From the NCBI RefSeq assembly GCF_001552735.1, contig NZ_BCRT01000021.1, positions 496,001 through 560,000 on the forward strand: 64,000 nt of DNA. Reading direction: 5' to 3'. The notes under the pieces are model-generated. The model was not told the DNA's origin, searched no databases, and worked only from the letters and a program-made list of their open reading frames with translations. Of the stretch, positions 1 to 7,732 are shown one piece after another; within the stretch, counting starts at the first letter, position 1; every line of letters begins with the position of its first letter. The DNA is from Sanguibacter suarezii NBRC 16159 (GTDB taxonomy: Bacteria > Actinomycetota > Actinomycetes > Actinomycetales > Cellulomonadaceae). Position numbers and translations under genes: made by a program.

Positions 1-1171
1 GCGCCGTTCCGTCACCGTTGAGCGCGTCGGTGAGCGCGGCGGTGAGGGTGGGCCACATCGCCTGGGAGTACAGCGGCTGGGCGATGCCGTAGAAGGCCAG
101 GGTCTGGGTGAGCGGGCGCGCCGGGTCGTTGGTCGGCAGCGGGTTCGCCAGGATCTTGTCGAAGAGGGACTTGACCTGGGCCATCGCCTCGTCGACGGTC
201 CCGGTCAGCGGGCAGCCGGCGCTGGCGAGGCAGTCGGTGACGTAGGCGCGCAGGGCGTTCTCGAAGCCGACGGCCTGCTGCAGGCTCTGCTCGTGAGGGG
301 TCAGGCGCAGGTCGATCGCACCGTCGAGCACCATCCGCCCGACCTTCTCCGGGAAGAGTCCGGCGTAGGTCGCGCCGAGCTGGGTGCCGTAGGAGAACCC
401 GAGGTAGTTGAGCTTCTCGTCGCCCACCACCTGGCGGATGACGTCCATGTCGCGGGCGGCGCTCTGGGTGTCCACCTCACCGAGCACGGCGCCGGTGTTG
501 GTCAGGCACGCTTCGCCGAAGGCCGCGGCGTCGGCGGCCATCTGCGCCAGGCCGGCGTCGTCGGTCGTGTAGGTCTTGGCGTCGGCGACGTCCCGCTCGG
601 CGTCGGTCAGGCACGAGACGGCGCTGGACTCCCCCACCCCGCGCGGGTCGAAGCCGAGGATGTCGAAGTTGTCCAGGAGCTCGGTGCCGAAGATGAACGG
701 GGTGTACTCCACAAAATCGACCCCCGAGCCGCCGGGCCCACCGGGGTTGATGAGGATGGTGCCCATCGACGTCTCGTCGGCGGGGTGGCGCTTGGCGCCG
801 ATGGTGATGGTCTCGCCTGTCGGGTCGTCCCAGTCGAGGGGGACCATGATGTCCGCGCACTCGAAGCCGGAGCCGCAGGAGGTCCAGTCGACCGTCTGCT
901 CGTAGAAGGGCAGCAGCTCCGGGGCGATCCCGTCCAGGTCCGGGGCGGCGGTCGTGGGGGCGGCGCTCGCACTCCCGCCCTGGCTGACCTCGGTCTGGAC
1001 CTTGGAGGCGGGGTCGGCGCACGCGGCGAGCACCAGGACGGTCCCCAGCATCGCGGCGGCGGCGCGGGCCATCCGGCTGCGCAAGGTGCGCGGGCGCGTG
1101 TCACCACTGGCCGGCGAGGCTTCCTGGGCAGGTCGTGCGGGCGCGATGGAGTCGTCAGAGGCAAAGGTCAC
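1..1171 (-). CDS. Secreted TAP-like alpha/beta-hydrolase lipoprotein (tripeptidyl aminopeptidase type), C-terminus cut by window edge
   Basis: Serine hydrolase predicted to remove short peptides from protein N-termini at the outer membrane face. Read from GTG at 1171, the reading frame stays open to the left edge (at least 390 codons). The oxyanion-loop motif NPGGPGGSG and the nucleophile elbow GFSYGTQLG (Ser about residue 260) are those of the S33/TAP-like family; the catalytic Asp and His lie near or beyond the edge. A lipoprotein signal is visible: a hydrophobic stretch ending LVLAAC. ATG at 1072 (MARAAAAMLG) is an equally plausible start, since it sits directly before that signal. It lies upstream of nothing else on its strand here, and shares the tmk-holB strand with a 102-base gap after holB. 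Substrate is unknown; family assignment is firm. Confidence 0.85.
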   Translation of the reverse strand, partial: MTFASDDSIAPARPAQEASPASGDTRPRTLRSRMARAAAAMLGTVLVLAACADPASKVQTEVSQGGSASAAPTTAAPDLDGIAPELLPFYEQTVDWTSCGSGFECADIMVPLDWDDPTGETITIGAKRHPADETSMGTILINPGGPGGSGVDFVEYTPFIFGTELLDNFDILGFDPRGVGESSAVSCLTDAERDVADAKTYTTDDAGLAQMAADAAAFGEACLTNTGAVLGEVDTQSAARDMDVIRQVVGDEKLNYLGFSYGTQLGATYAGLFPEKVGRMVLDGAIDLRLTPHEQSLQQAVGFENALRAYVTDCLASAGCPLTGTVDEAMAQVKSLFDKILANPLPTNDPARPLTQTLAFYGIAQPLYSQAMWPTLTAALTDALNGDGTA

Positions 1172-1273
1172 GACACAAACGTAACGAACCTCGACGCCGA
1201 ACAACACTCGCGGGTGAGGAGGTCCTGGAAAGAAGGCCTGCCCACAGGTGGTGCGCGGGCGCCGCGCGGGGGC

Positions 1274-2410
1274 TCAGCCCTGCGGACGCAGCGCGATCGC
1301 CATGGCCTCCAGCGCCAGCACCGGCGAGACGTTCCCTCCGAGCCGGGTGCGGGCCACGCCGATCGCGTCCATCCGCCGGATGGTCTGCTCGGGCGTGGAC
1401 TCCTCGGCCAAGGTCCGCACGGTCTCGTCAAGCTCGACGTTGACCAGCTCGACGCCGGCGCGCAGCTGGACCATGAGGACGTCGCGGTACAGAGAGAGCA
1501 GGTCGACCATGGAGCGGTCCAGGACGTCACGCTGGCGCCGGGTGGCACGGCGCTTCTGGTCGTCCTCGAGCTGCTTGACCTGGGAGCGCAGCGACGGGGG
1601 AAGCGTCTGCCCGGACTCCGCGCCGAGGGAGCGCAGCAGGGCCGCCTTCTCGTCCGCGTCCCGTTCCTCGGTCGCGGCCTTGGCCTCAGCCTGGGCCACC
1701 TCGACGAGCTCTCCGGCGGCGATGACGGCGTCGGGCACCCCGCGGATGCGTCGGGCGATCGCCAGCACGGACGCGCGCCGGTCGCGGGCTCCCGCGTCGC
1801 GGGCCAGGCGGCGGGCGAGGCCGATGTGCGACTGCGCGGCGCGCGCACTGGTCAGCGCGGTCGCGGGGTCGATGCCGTCGCGGTTCACAAGCAACGTGGC
1901 GACATCCTCGACCGGCGGGATCCGCAGGCTCACGCCGCGGCAGCGGGAGCGGATGGTGACCATGACGTCCTGCGGGCTCGGGGCGCACAGCAGCCACACG
2001 GTGCGCGGCGGCGGCTCTTCGATGGCCTTGAGCAGCACGTTCGTGGTGCGCTCGGCCATGCGGTCGGCGTCCTCGATGAGGATGACCCGCCAGCGTCCTT
2101 GGGAGGGAGTGCGGGAGGCGGAGGTGATGAGCGAGCGCACCTCGTCGATCGCGATGGTCACCTTCTCCGTCGCGACGACGGTGAGGTCGGCGTGGGTGCC
2201 GGCGAGCGTCGTCGTGCAGGCCTGGCAGTGGCCGCAACCGCCCTGCTCGCACTGCAGCGCGGCGGCGAAGGCGCGCGCGGCGTTGGAGCGCCCGGACCCG
2301 GGCGGTCCCGTGAGCAGCCAGGCATGCGTCATCGCGTCGGGGTCCGCGATCGCCCCGCGCAGCACCGCGATCGCGCTCTCCTGCCCGACGACGTCGTCCC
2401 AGACGGACAC
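1274..2410 (-). CDS. holB: DNA polymerase III subunit delta-prime
   Basis: Clamp-loader subunit of the replicative polymerase, 378 aa. The RarA/DnaX-like AAA fold starts MSVWDDVVGQ; the P-loop GPPGSGRS (residues 35-42) has Arg in place of the catalytic Lys, as expected for the non-hydrolysing delta-prime subunit. A four-cysteine zinc module (C54, C59, C62, C65) follows, then the DEAD-box-like IEDADRM and the sensor TIRSRC. The GTG start lies 1 base after the tmk stop and its Shine-Dalgarno sequence (GGAGGTGA) sits inside the tmk 3' end, so the two genes are translationally coupled. The tmk-holB pair is a conserved actinobacterial arrangement. Confidence 0.95.
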   Translation of the reverse strand: MSVWDDVVGQESAIAVLRGAIADPDAMTHAWLLTGPPGSGRSNAARAFAAALQCEQGGCGHCQACTTTLAGTHADLTVVATEKVTIAIDEVRSLITSASRTPSQGRWRVILIEDADRMAERTTNVLLKAIEEPPPRTVWLLCAPSPQDVMVTIRSRCRGVSLRIPPVEDVATLLVNRDGIDPATALTSARAAQSHIGLARRLARDAGARDRRASVLAIARRIRGVPDAVIAAGELVEVAQAEAKAATEERDADEKAALLRSLGAESGQTLPPSLRSQVKQLEDDQKRRATRRQRDVLDRSMVDLLSLYRDVLMVQLRAGVELVNVELDETVRTLAEESTPEQTIRRMDAIGVARTRLGGNVSPVLALEAMAIALRPQG

Positions 2411-2411
2411 G

Positions 2412-3086
2412 TCAGCTCACCTCCGGGACAGGCGCGCGGGCGGGCTCCGGCGCGGGCACGATGCCGAGGCGGGAGGCGACCTCGTCGCGGATCTGGACGG
2501 CGATGGACTCGATCGATGCCGCGGCGTCGATGACGATCCACCGAGTGGGGTCGAGGGCGGCGCGGTCGAGGAAGGCCTGGCGGGTGCGCTGGTGGAAGGC
2601 GTCACCGGCGCTCTCCAGACGGTCCGGGGCGTCGGTCAGACGGGTGGCGCCGACGCGTGGGTCGAGGTCGAGCAGGATCGTGACCTGCGGGAGCAGACCT
2701 TCGGTGGCCCACAGGGAGAGCTTCTCGACCTCGTCGATGGCCAGGGTGCGCCCGCCCGCCTGGTAGGCGATCGAGGAGTCGAGGTAGCGGTCGGTGATGA
2801 CCACGTCACCGCGGCTGAGCGCCGGGCGGATGAGGGAGGCCACGTGGTGGGCGCGGTCGGCTGCGTAGAGCAGCGCCTCGGTGCGCGGGTCCATGTGGTC
2901 CCCGTGCAGCACCGCCTGGCGCAGCACCTTCCCCAGCTCGGTCCCCCCAGGTTCACGCGTCCAGACGACGTCACGGCCGGTGGCGAGCCGGAGCCACTCC
3001 CCCAGCAGGCGCGACTGGGTGGACTTGCCGACGCCGTCGCCTCCCTCGAAGGAGATGAAGAACCCTGACTGCTGCTGTGAACTCAC
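2412..3086 (-). CDS. tmk: Thymidylate kinase (dTMP kinase)
   Basis: Phosphorylates dTMP to dTDP in the cytosol, for dTTP synthesis; 224 aa, usual length. The P-loop [11 protein letters not shown] is at residues 13-23, followed by the DR(Y/H) motif [11 protein letters not shown] and the lid region. The GTG start at 3086 is supported by a TAGGCT hexamer exactly 6 bases upstream (minus strand), the leaderless promoter pattern. First gene of the tmk-holB operon and divergent from the HAD phosphatase. Confidence 0.95.
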   Translation of the reverse strand: MSSQQQSGFFISFEGGDGVGKSTQSRLLGEWLRLATGRDVVWTREPGGTELGKVLRQAVLHGDHMDPRTEALLYAADRAHHVASLIRPALSRGDVVITDRYLDSSIAYQAGGRTLAIDEVEKLSLWATEGLLPQVTILLDLDPRVGATRLTDAPDRLESAGDAFHQRTRQAFLDRAALDPTRWIVIDAAASIESIAVQIRDEVASRLGIVPAPEPARAPVPEVS

Positions 3087-3092
3087 GGCCCC

Positions 3093-3098
3093 AGCCTA
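3093..3098 (-). promoter_or_regulatory. -10 element for leaderless tmk transcript
   Basis: TAGGCT on the minus strand with a 6-base gap to the GTG start. Transcription starting 6-7 bases after the hexamer would begin at or next to the start codon. No clear -35 was seen. Confidence 0.55.
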
Positions 3099-3154
3099 TC
3101 CGCGACCACCCACACTGCGGTCAGCCGGTTGTGACTGCGCCACGGGGACCGACG

Positions 3155-3160
3155 TAGGGT
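3155..3160 (+). promoter_or_regulatory. -10 element for leaderless HAD phosphatase transcript
   Basis: TAGGGT ends 7 bases before the ATG at 3168 and no Shine-Dalgarno sequence lies between, consistent with leaderless initiation. Confidence 0.55.
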
Positions 3161-3167
3161 CGAGGTC

Positions 3168-3845
3168 ATGCTCACTCCTGGCCTCGCCTTCGCTGACCGC
3201 ACCTTCGACGCGCTCCTGTTCGACATGGACGGGACGCTGATCAGCTCGATCGCCGCGGTCGACCGCTCCTGGTCGCAGTGGGCCGACGAGTACGGCTTCG
3301 ACGGTGCGACCTTCGCGATCGCCCACGGGACGCCCGCGCGCACGCTGGTCGAGCGGCTGGTCGCGCCGGAGGCGGTCGACGCCGCCCTGGACCGGATCAA
3401 CGCCATCGAGCTGGCCGACACGAGCGGCGTCGAGCTGCTCGACGGCGCCGCCGCTCTCCTGGCCGCGCTGCCCGCCGAGCGCAAGGCGATCGTCACGAGC
3501 TGCACGCGCGCACTGGCCCACGTCCGGATCGCGGCGGCCGGCATCACGGCCCCCGACGTGGTCGTCACGGCCGACGACGTCTCGCACGGCAAGCCCGACC
3601 CTGAACCCTTCGCGCTGGCGGCCGAGCGTCTCGGGTTCGCGCCCGAGCGGTGCCTGGTCGTCGAGGACGCACCGGCGGGGCTGGCCTCAGGGCGCGCGGC
3701 AGGCTGCGCCACGCTGGCCGTCGACGGCACCCACGACCTGGCCGAGCTGGACGCGGACGCCTACGCCGCCGGCGTCGGGCAGGTGGGAGTCGTGGTGCTC
3801 GAGGACGGCACGCTGCGGGTGGTCGACCGGTCGGGAGCGCTCTGA
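3168..3845 (+). CDS. HAD-superfamily sugar-phosphatase-like hydrolase
   Basis: Cytosolic phosphatase of the beta-phosphoglucomutase/sugar-phosphatase subfamily, 225 aa. Motif I is FDMDGT with nucleophile D19 and acid/base D21; motif II is IVTSCT; motif III GKPDP; motif IV VVEDAPAGL. A helical cap lies between motifs I and II, as in GPP/DOG-type phosphatases. The substrate cannot be read from the sequence; a sugar phosphate or glycerol phosphate is most likely. Single-gene unit, divergent from tmk. Confidence 0.85.
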   Translation: MLTPGLAFADRTFDALLFDMDGTLISSIAAVDRSWSQWADEYGFDGATFAIAHGTPARTLVERLVAPEAVDAALDRINAIELADTSGVELLDGAAALLAALPAERKAIVTSCTRALAHVRIAAAGITAPDVVVTADDVSHGKPDPEPFALAAERLGFAPERCLVVEDAPAGLASGRAAGCATLAVDGTHDLAELDADAYAAGVGQVGVVVLEDGTLRVVDRSGAL

Positions 3846-3970
3846 GCTGAGCTCACCCGACGCCACGTCGATGGTGTGTCAGTGGGTCCGCCTAGAGTCG
3901 AGACAGCAGGTGGGAGGCGCGTGATTCCGCGGCTCCCTGGGTCTTCGACACTGACGTCAGGCGGTGAGTC

Positions 3971-5641
3971 GTGGCAGGCAGCACGCAAGCAGCGGAGGCG
4001 CTCGTCGCAGCGCCCGTGGTCGAGGCCGGGCTGACGCGGTCGGCGACAGAACAGTCGCGGACGCGGTGCGCGCGGATCGCGGCGCTGGACACGTCGATCG
4101 CAGCGTTGACGGCGGAGCGGGCGGCCCTGCTGGTCGCTGAGCGGGACAGTGCGGTCTGGAAGGCTTCCGGCTTCCCCTCCTTCGAGGCCTGGCGCGGGCA
4201 CATGTCAGGGGAAGGGCTCCGGACCGCTCGGACACAGGTGAACGTGGCCACCGTGCTGGCCGAGTCCCCCGAGACGTCCGTCGCGCTGGCCGCCGGGGAG
4301 GTCACGCTGGTCCACGCCCAGGTGCTGGGCAGGGTTCGCAAGGCGGCGGACCGCACGAGCGCCGGTGCGCTGAGCGCTGACGACCACGTGGAGCTGCTGG
4401 ACCTGGCCCGCGGGCAGGACGCCGACACCTTCTCCAAGACCGCCGACCGCTGGCTGGCCCGCCGCGACAGCGTCGCCCACGACGCGACGCACGAGGAGAT
4501 CCGTCGTCGCCGGTACCTGACGATCAGCACCACAGCGGCCGGCACGCACGTCAAAGGGTTCCTGGACGAGGTGGCCGGACGCACCCTGCAGCTGGCTGTC
4601 GAGGCGGCGATGACCCGCCCTGGTGCCGATGACGACCGTGACTACGGCCAGCGGTGCGCCGACGCCCTGGTCGACGTCGCACAGGTCGCCATAGCGGGTG
4701 GGACGCTCAAGACCGGGGCCCTCGTGCGGCCGCACGTGTCGCTCATCATGACCGAGGCCACGTTCGTCGAGGCCCGCCGCGAGCTCCGACGCCGCGCCCG
4801 CGTGGGGAAGTGCGCCATCGAGACAGCAGATGGCGAGACGGGGGCTGGTGGCGACACCCGGCTGGCGGGCACGCCCACGCATGGCTCCGCGCCACCAGGG
4901 CCGTCAAGGCCACCGGGAGACACGAGGGCGCCGGGTCCGGTGGAGCCGGCGATCTTCGAGGACGGCACTCCCGTGCCGCTCAACGAGCTGGCCCGGATAC
5001 TGTGCGATGCCCAGGTCACGCGCGTCGTCGTGGATGCCGAGGACGTCCCCATCAATCTTGGCCGAACCGCTCGCCTCTACTCTGGCGAACAACGCCGAGC
5101 CATCATCGCCAGAGACCGCCACTGCCAGTTTCGCGGGTGCACGCAGCCATCCCGCTGGTGCGAGGTCCACCACATCGACTGGTGGGATCGCGACGGTGGC
5201 GAGACCTCGATCGCCAACGGCATCTTGCTCTGCGTCTTCCACCACCACGAGGTCCACAAGAACAACCTCACCGTCCGCCCCGACTCCACCGGCGCGATGG
5301 TCGTCCGGGTTGCCCGTCACCGCTCAGCGTCCCCAGGGACCACGACGGAGCCCCTCACGCGGGCAGAGACGGGCACCCAACGCGGCACAGGAGTCGCCGC
5401 GAGATCGAGGTCTCCCGTCGGCGCAGGTATGGCTGGCAGGAGAGCGGCAGGGGACGGCACGCCCCGGCGTACGGCCGAACGGGCCGGCACAGGCCCGGGA
5501 CGACAGCCTGATCCACCCGCCGAGACAGCCACAACCACCAGCAGGAGCACTCGTCTGCGCCCCACCATGGAGGCCGTCGGTGAGGTCGGCGGCCAGAGAA
5601 CTGACCGATTCATGAGCCAACGGCCCTTCGAGGGCTGGTGA
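3971..5641 (+). CDS. DUF222/HNH-endonuclease domain protein (13E12-repeat type)
   Basis: 556 aa. The N-terminal half is the DUF222 helical domain usual in actinobacteria. After a Gly/Pro-rich linker (about residues 285-330) comes an HNH nuclease module: CQFRGCTQPSRWCEVHHI, then an Asn-containing loop and LLCVFHHHEVH. The metal-site cysteines and histidines are all present, so the nuclease looks intact. A low-complexity basic tail of about 110 residues follows. The GTG start has a GGTGAG sequence just upstream. The family is often present in many copies per genome, and its biological role is not established. No mobile-element ends or partner genes are visible around it. Confidence 0.85.
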   Translation: MAGSTQAAEALVAAPVVEAGLTRSATEQSRTRCARIAALDTSIAALTAERAALLVAERDSAVWKASGFPSFEAWRGHMSGEGLRTARTQVNVATVLAESPETSVALAAGEVTLVHAQVLGRVRKAADRTSAGALSADDHVELLDLARGQDADTFSKTADRWLARRDSVAHDATHEEIRRRRYLTISTTAAGTHVKGFLDEVAGRTLQLAVEAAMTRPGADDDRDYGQRCADALVDVAQVAIAGGTLKTGALVRPHVSLIMTEATFVEARRELRRRARVGKCAIETADGETGAGGDTRLAGTPTHGSAPPGPSRPPGDTRAPGPVEPAIFEDGTPVPLNELARILCDAQVTRVVVDAEDVPINLGRTARLYSGEQRRAIIARDRHCQFRGCTQPSRWCEVHHIDWWDRDGGETSIANGILLCVFHHHEVHKNNLTVRPDSTGAMVVRVARHRSASPGTTTEPLTRAETGTQRGTGVAARSRSPVGAGMAGRRAAGDGTPRRTAERAGTGPGRQPDPPAETATTTSRSTRLRPTMEAVGEVGGQRTDRFMSQRPFEGW

Positions 5642-5673
5642 ACCGAGGGACGCCAGGGATGTGATCGACAGGG

Positions 5674-6225
5674 TCAGAGCACGCCTGCACGGCGGCCGGC
5701 GTCGATGACAGTGGACACGGTGTGACGGACGTCGGTGAGCTCGGCGGCGGACATCCCCGTGCGGGCGACCACCTGGGCGGGGATCCCTTCGGCGACGGAA
5801 CGCAGAGCCTGGCCCACCTCCGTCAGGGAGATCGTGACGACCCGTGCATCGCGGTCGGACCGGGTCTTGTGAACGTATCCCAGGGTCTCCAGGCGGCGGA
5901 CGAGCGGGGTCACCGTGGCCGGGTCGAGGTGCACCATGGCCGCGATCTCGGTGAGGGATAGGTCGCCGTGCTGCCACAGAGCGAGCATGACGAGGTACTG
6001 GGGATGGGTCAGCCGCAGCGGCTCGAGCAGCGGACGGTAGATCGCCACCATGGCCCGCGCTGCGGCCGACAGCGCGAAGCAGACCTGGCTCTCCAGCGCG
6101 AGCGGGTCCAGCTCTCCCGCGGCGTCCGCAGACGCGGGGACACCGGTAGCGGGCGTGGCGGTAGCGGGCGTGGCGGTAGCGGGCGTGGCGGAATCAGGGT
6201 CCGGGGAGTGCTGCGTGGACGTCAC
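5674..6225 (-). CDS. OhrR-like MarR-family regulator
   Basis: 183-aa winged-helix regulator. From about residue 44 the protein closely follows OhrR, the organic-peroxide sensor: CFALSAAARAM, then YRPLLEPLRLTHPQYL. The reactive cysteine is present (Cys49) and so is the tyrosine matching B. subtilis Tyr29 (Tyr63), but the equivalents of Tyr19 and Tyr40 are Ser53 and His74. The first 43 residues are a Thr/Pro/Ala tract coded by a 15-bp tandem repeat. GTG start at 6225 is chosen because TACGAT lies 6 bases upstream. No ohr gene is nearby. Probably represses itself through the palindrome at 6256-6282. Family firm; inducer inferred. Confidence 0.85.
   Translation of the reverse strand: MTSTQHSPDPDSATPATATPATATPATGVPASADAAGELDPLALESQVCFALSAAARAMVAIYRPLLEPLRLTHPQYLVMLALWQHGDLSLTEIAAMVHLDPATVTPLVRRLETLGYVHKTRSDRDARVVTISLTEVGQALRSVAEGIPAQVVARTGMSAAELTDVRHTVSTVIDAGRRAGVL
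6145..6189. repeat. Three tandem 15-bp units inside the MarR-family gene
   Basis: GGTAGCGGGCGTGGC occurs three times head to tail. On the minus strand it encodes repeated Ala-Thr-Pro residues in the disordered N-terminus. Units are a multiple of three, so copy-number change would alter tail length without a frameshift. Confidence 0.9.
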
Positions 6226-6231
6226 AGTGAC

Positions 6232-6237
6232 ATCGTA
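6232..6237 (-). promoter_or_regulatory. -10 element for the OhrR-like regulator gene
   Basis: TACGAT on the minus strand, 6 bases before the GTG start. The palindromic operator lies 18 bases further upstream and would cover the -35 region. Confidence 0.55.
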
Positions 6238-6255
6238 GGCACAGCCGGGTTAATG

Positions 6256-6282
6256 TTGGTACACAAATCATTTGTGCACCAA
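6256..6282. promoter_or_regulatory. 27-bp palindromic operator between the MarR-type gene and the small basic protein
   Basis: Two 13-bp arms (TTGGTRCACAAAT and its complement) flank one central base; 12 of 13 positions pair, the exception being A against G at arm position 6. The size and symmetry are those of a MarR/OhrR dimer site. It is placed to block both divergent transcripts. Confidence 0.75.
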
Positions 6283-6310
6283 GAGTGCACCACGATGTGG
6301 GGAAGCTCAG

Positions 6311-6559
6311 ATGTTCGGACGTCGCTCGACCAAGCGCGCAGCCCGCAAGTCCCGCGGGATGCGCATCACCGAGGGCCTGCTGCCGATCTTCGGCCCGGCC
6401 CAGGTGGGCGACTCCACCGCGCCCCTGCGCGAGCCCTCCGAGGCCGAGCGTGGCCGCGACGCCGCGCTGCGCACCGAGCTGACCCGCGTCGTCGGGCCGG
6501 ACGGCAGCAGCTACGTGGTCCAGGCTCCGGTCACGCCCCCGCCAACCGACGCGGCCTGA
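6311..6559 (+). CDS. Small basic protein of unknown function, divergent from the OhrR-like gene
   Basis: 82 aa from ATG 6311, beginning MFGRRSTKRAARKSRGMRI. A GGGGAAG Shine-Dalgarno sequence lies 5 bases upstream, which favours this start over the in-frame ATG near 6272 that falls inside the operator. The first 17 residues are strongly basic, the middle is ordinary and the end is Pro/Thr-rich. No signal peptide, membrane segment or known domain was recognised. The only functional clue is its position under the shared operator of a peroxide-sensor-like regulator. Confidence 0.6.
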   Translation: MFGRRSTKRAARKSRGMRITEGLLPIFGPAQVGDSTAPLREPSEAERGRDAALRTELTRVVGPDGSSYVVQAPVTPPPTDAA

Positions 6560-6574
6560 CTCCGCCGTCAGTCA

Positions 6575-6636
6575 CCTGGCCCCGCCGGCGCCTGGCCCCG
6601 CCGGCGCCGGAACCCCCGGCGCCGGAACCCCCGGCG
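6575..6636. repeat. GC-rich tandem duplications between convergent genes
   Basis: Two copies of a 16-bp unit (CCTGGCCCCGCCGGCG) are followed by two copies of a related 15-bp unit (CCGGAACCCCCGGCG). The GGCGCC cores are self-complementary, so the transcript can fold. A CACCAG/AGCACC run follows to 6674. It fills the 6560-6679 gap and may end transcription from both sides. Confidence 0.7.
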
Positions 6637-6679
6637 CCACCAGTAACACCACTAGCACCAGCACCAGCACCAGCGAGCG

Positions 6680-7732
6680 TCATTCCCCCGGGTAGCGCAC
6701 CCCGATCTGTGCGCGGACCTCGTCCATGAGCTCCATGAGCTCCAGCGACTGGTCGAGGGTCATCCGCGGGCTCTCCGTGAGCCCGGCAGCCACGCACCGT
6801 GCCACCTCGGCGGCCTCGAACTGCTTGCCCTCGGAGTACACCTCTCCGCTTTCCGAACGCAGCAGCCCGTCGTAGCTGGTCGCCGTGCCGTCCGCGGTCG
6901 TCACAGTGAAGGTGGTGGGCAGGAAGTAGCTCTCGGCGATGTCGATCCGCCCGGCCGAGCCGATGATCGTCGCCGTCTGCGGCCGCGAGGTGCGCACCGA
7001 CGTGCTCAAGGTGGCGAGCGCCTGCTGCCCGTAGCGCAGCACGATCGTCTCCTGCGCGTCCACGCCGGTCGGCGTCAGCAGACCGCTCGCCCGCACCTCG
7101 TCCGGCGACCCAAGCAGGTCGACCGCGAAGGACAACGGGTAGATGCCCAGGTCGAGCAGCGCACCACCGGCGAGATCGGCGTCGAACATGCGGTGCTGGG
7201 GGTCGAAGGGGACGTCGACGTCGAAGCTCGCGCGGATCTCACGGACCTCACCGATGTCACCTCGGCCGATGATCTCCGTCAGGGCCACCATGTGCGGGAG
7301 GTGGCGGGTCATCATCGCTTCCATGACGAACACCCCCGCGCTGCGGGCGGCGTCGATCACCTCGCGCGCCTCGGCCGCGTTACGGGTGAACGCCTTCTCC
7401 ACCAGCACGTGCTTGCCCGCGCCGATCGCCAGGAGCGCGTGGTCGTGGTGGTGGGAGTGCGGCGTGGCGACGTAGATCGCGTCGACGTCCGGGTCGGCCA
7501 CGAGCTCTTCGTAGGAGCCGTAGGCGCGGTCGATGCCGTGCTCGGCGGCGAACTTCACCGCCTTGGCCACCTCACGGGACCCCGTCGCCAGGACGGTGCT
7601 CGTCGTGTGGTGGGTCACCGCGTCAGCGAAGGACCCGCCGATGTACCCCGCACCGAGCACGCCCCACCGCAGCGGCGGCGCCTCGAGGGGATCCCCCACG
7701 ACCCCGGACAGGAGAACCGGCTGGGCGGTCAT
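6680..7732 (-). CDS. Gfo/Idh/MocA-family oxidoreductase (second of a tandem pair)
   Basis: 350-aa NAD(P)-dependent dehydrogenase, probably acting on a sugar, inositol or related polyol. The Rossmann motif is LGAGYIGGSF (about residues 26-35). The family's EKP motif reads VEKAFTRNAAEA, Pro replaced by Ala, exactly as in its neighbour. The C-terminal alpha/beta domain holds the usual GGALLDLGIYP. The start overlaps the upstream paralogue's stop by 4 bases, so both are one translationally coupled operon. The substrate cannot be assigned. Confidence 0.85.
   Translation of the reverse strand: MTAQPVLLSGVVGDPLEAPPLRWGVLGAGYIGGSFADAVTHHTTSTVLATGSREVAKAVKFAAEHGIDRAYGSYEELVADPDVDAIYVATPHSHHHDHALLAIGAGKHVLVEKAFTRNAAEAREVIDAARSAGVFVMEAMMTRHLPHMVALTEIIGRGDIGEVREIRASFDVDVPFDPQHRMFDADLAGGALLDLGIYPLSFAVDLLGSPDEVRASGLLTPTGVDAQETIVLRYGQQALATLSTSVRTSRPQTATIIGSAGRIDIAESYFLPTTFTVTTADGTATSYDGLLRSESGEVYSEGKQFEAAEVARCVAAGLTESPRMTLDQSLELMELMDEVRAQIGVRYPGE

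Noticed and set aside
6145-6189. Short direct repeats that could suggest a CRISPR array
   Set aside because: The units abut without spacers and lie inside a coding region; no cas genes are present.
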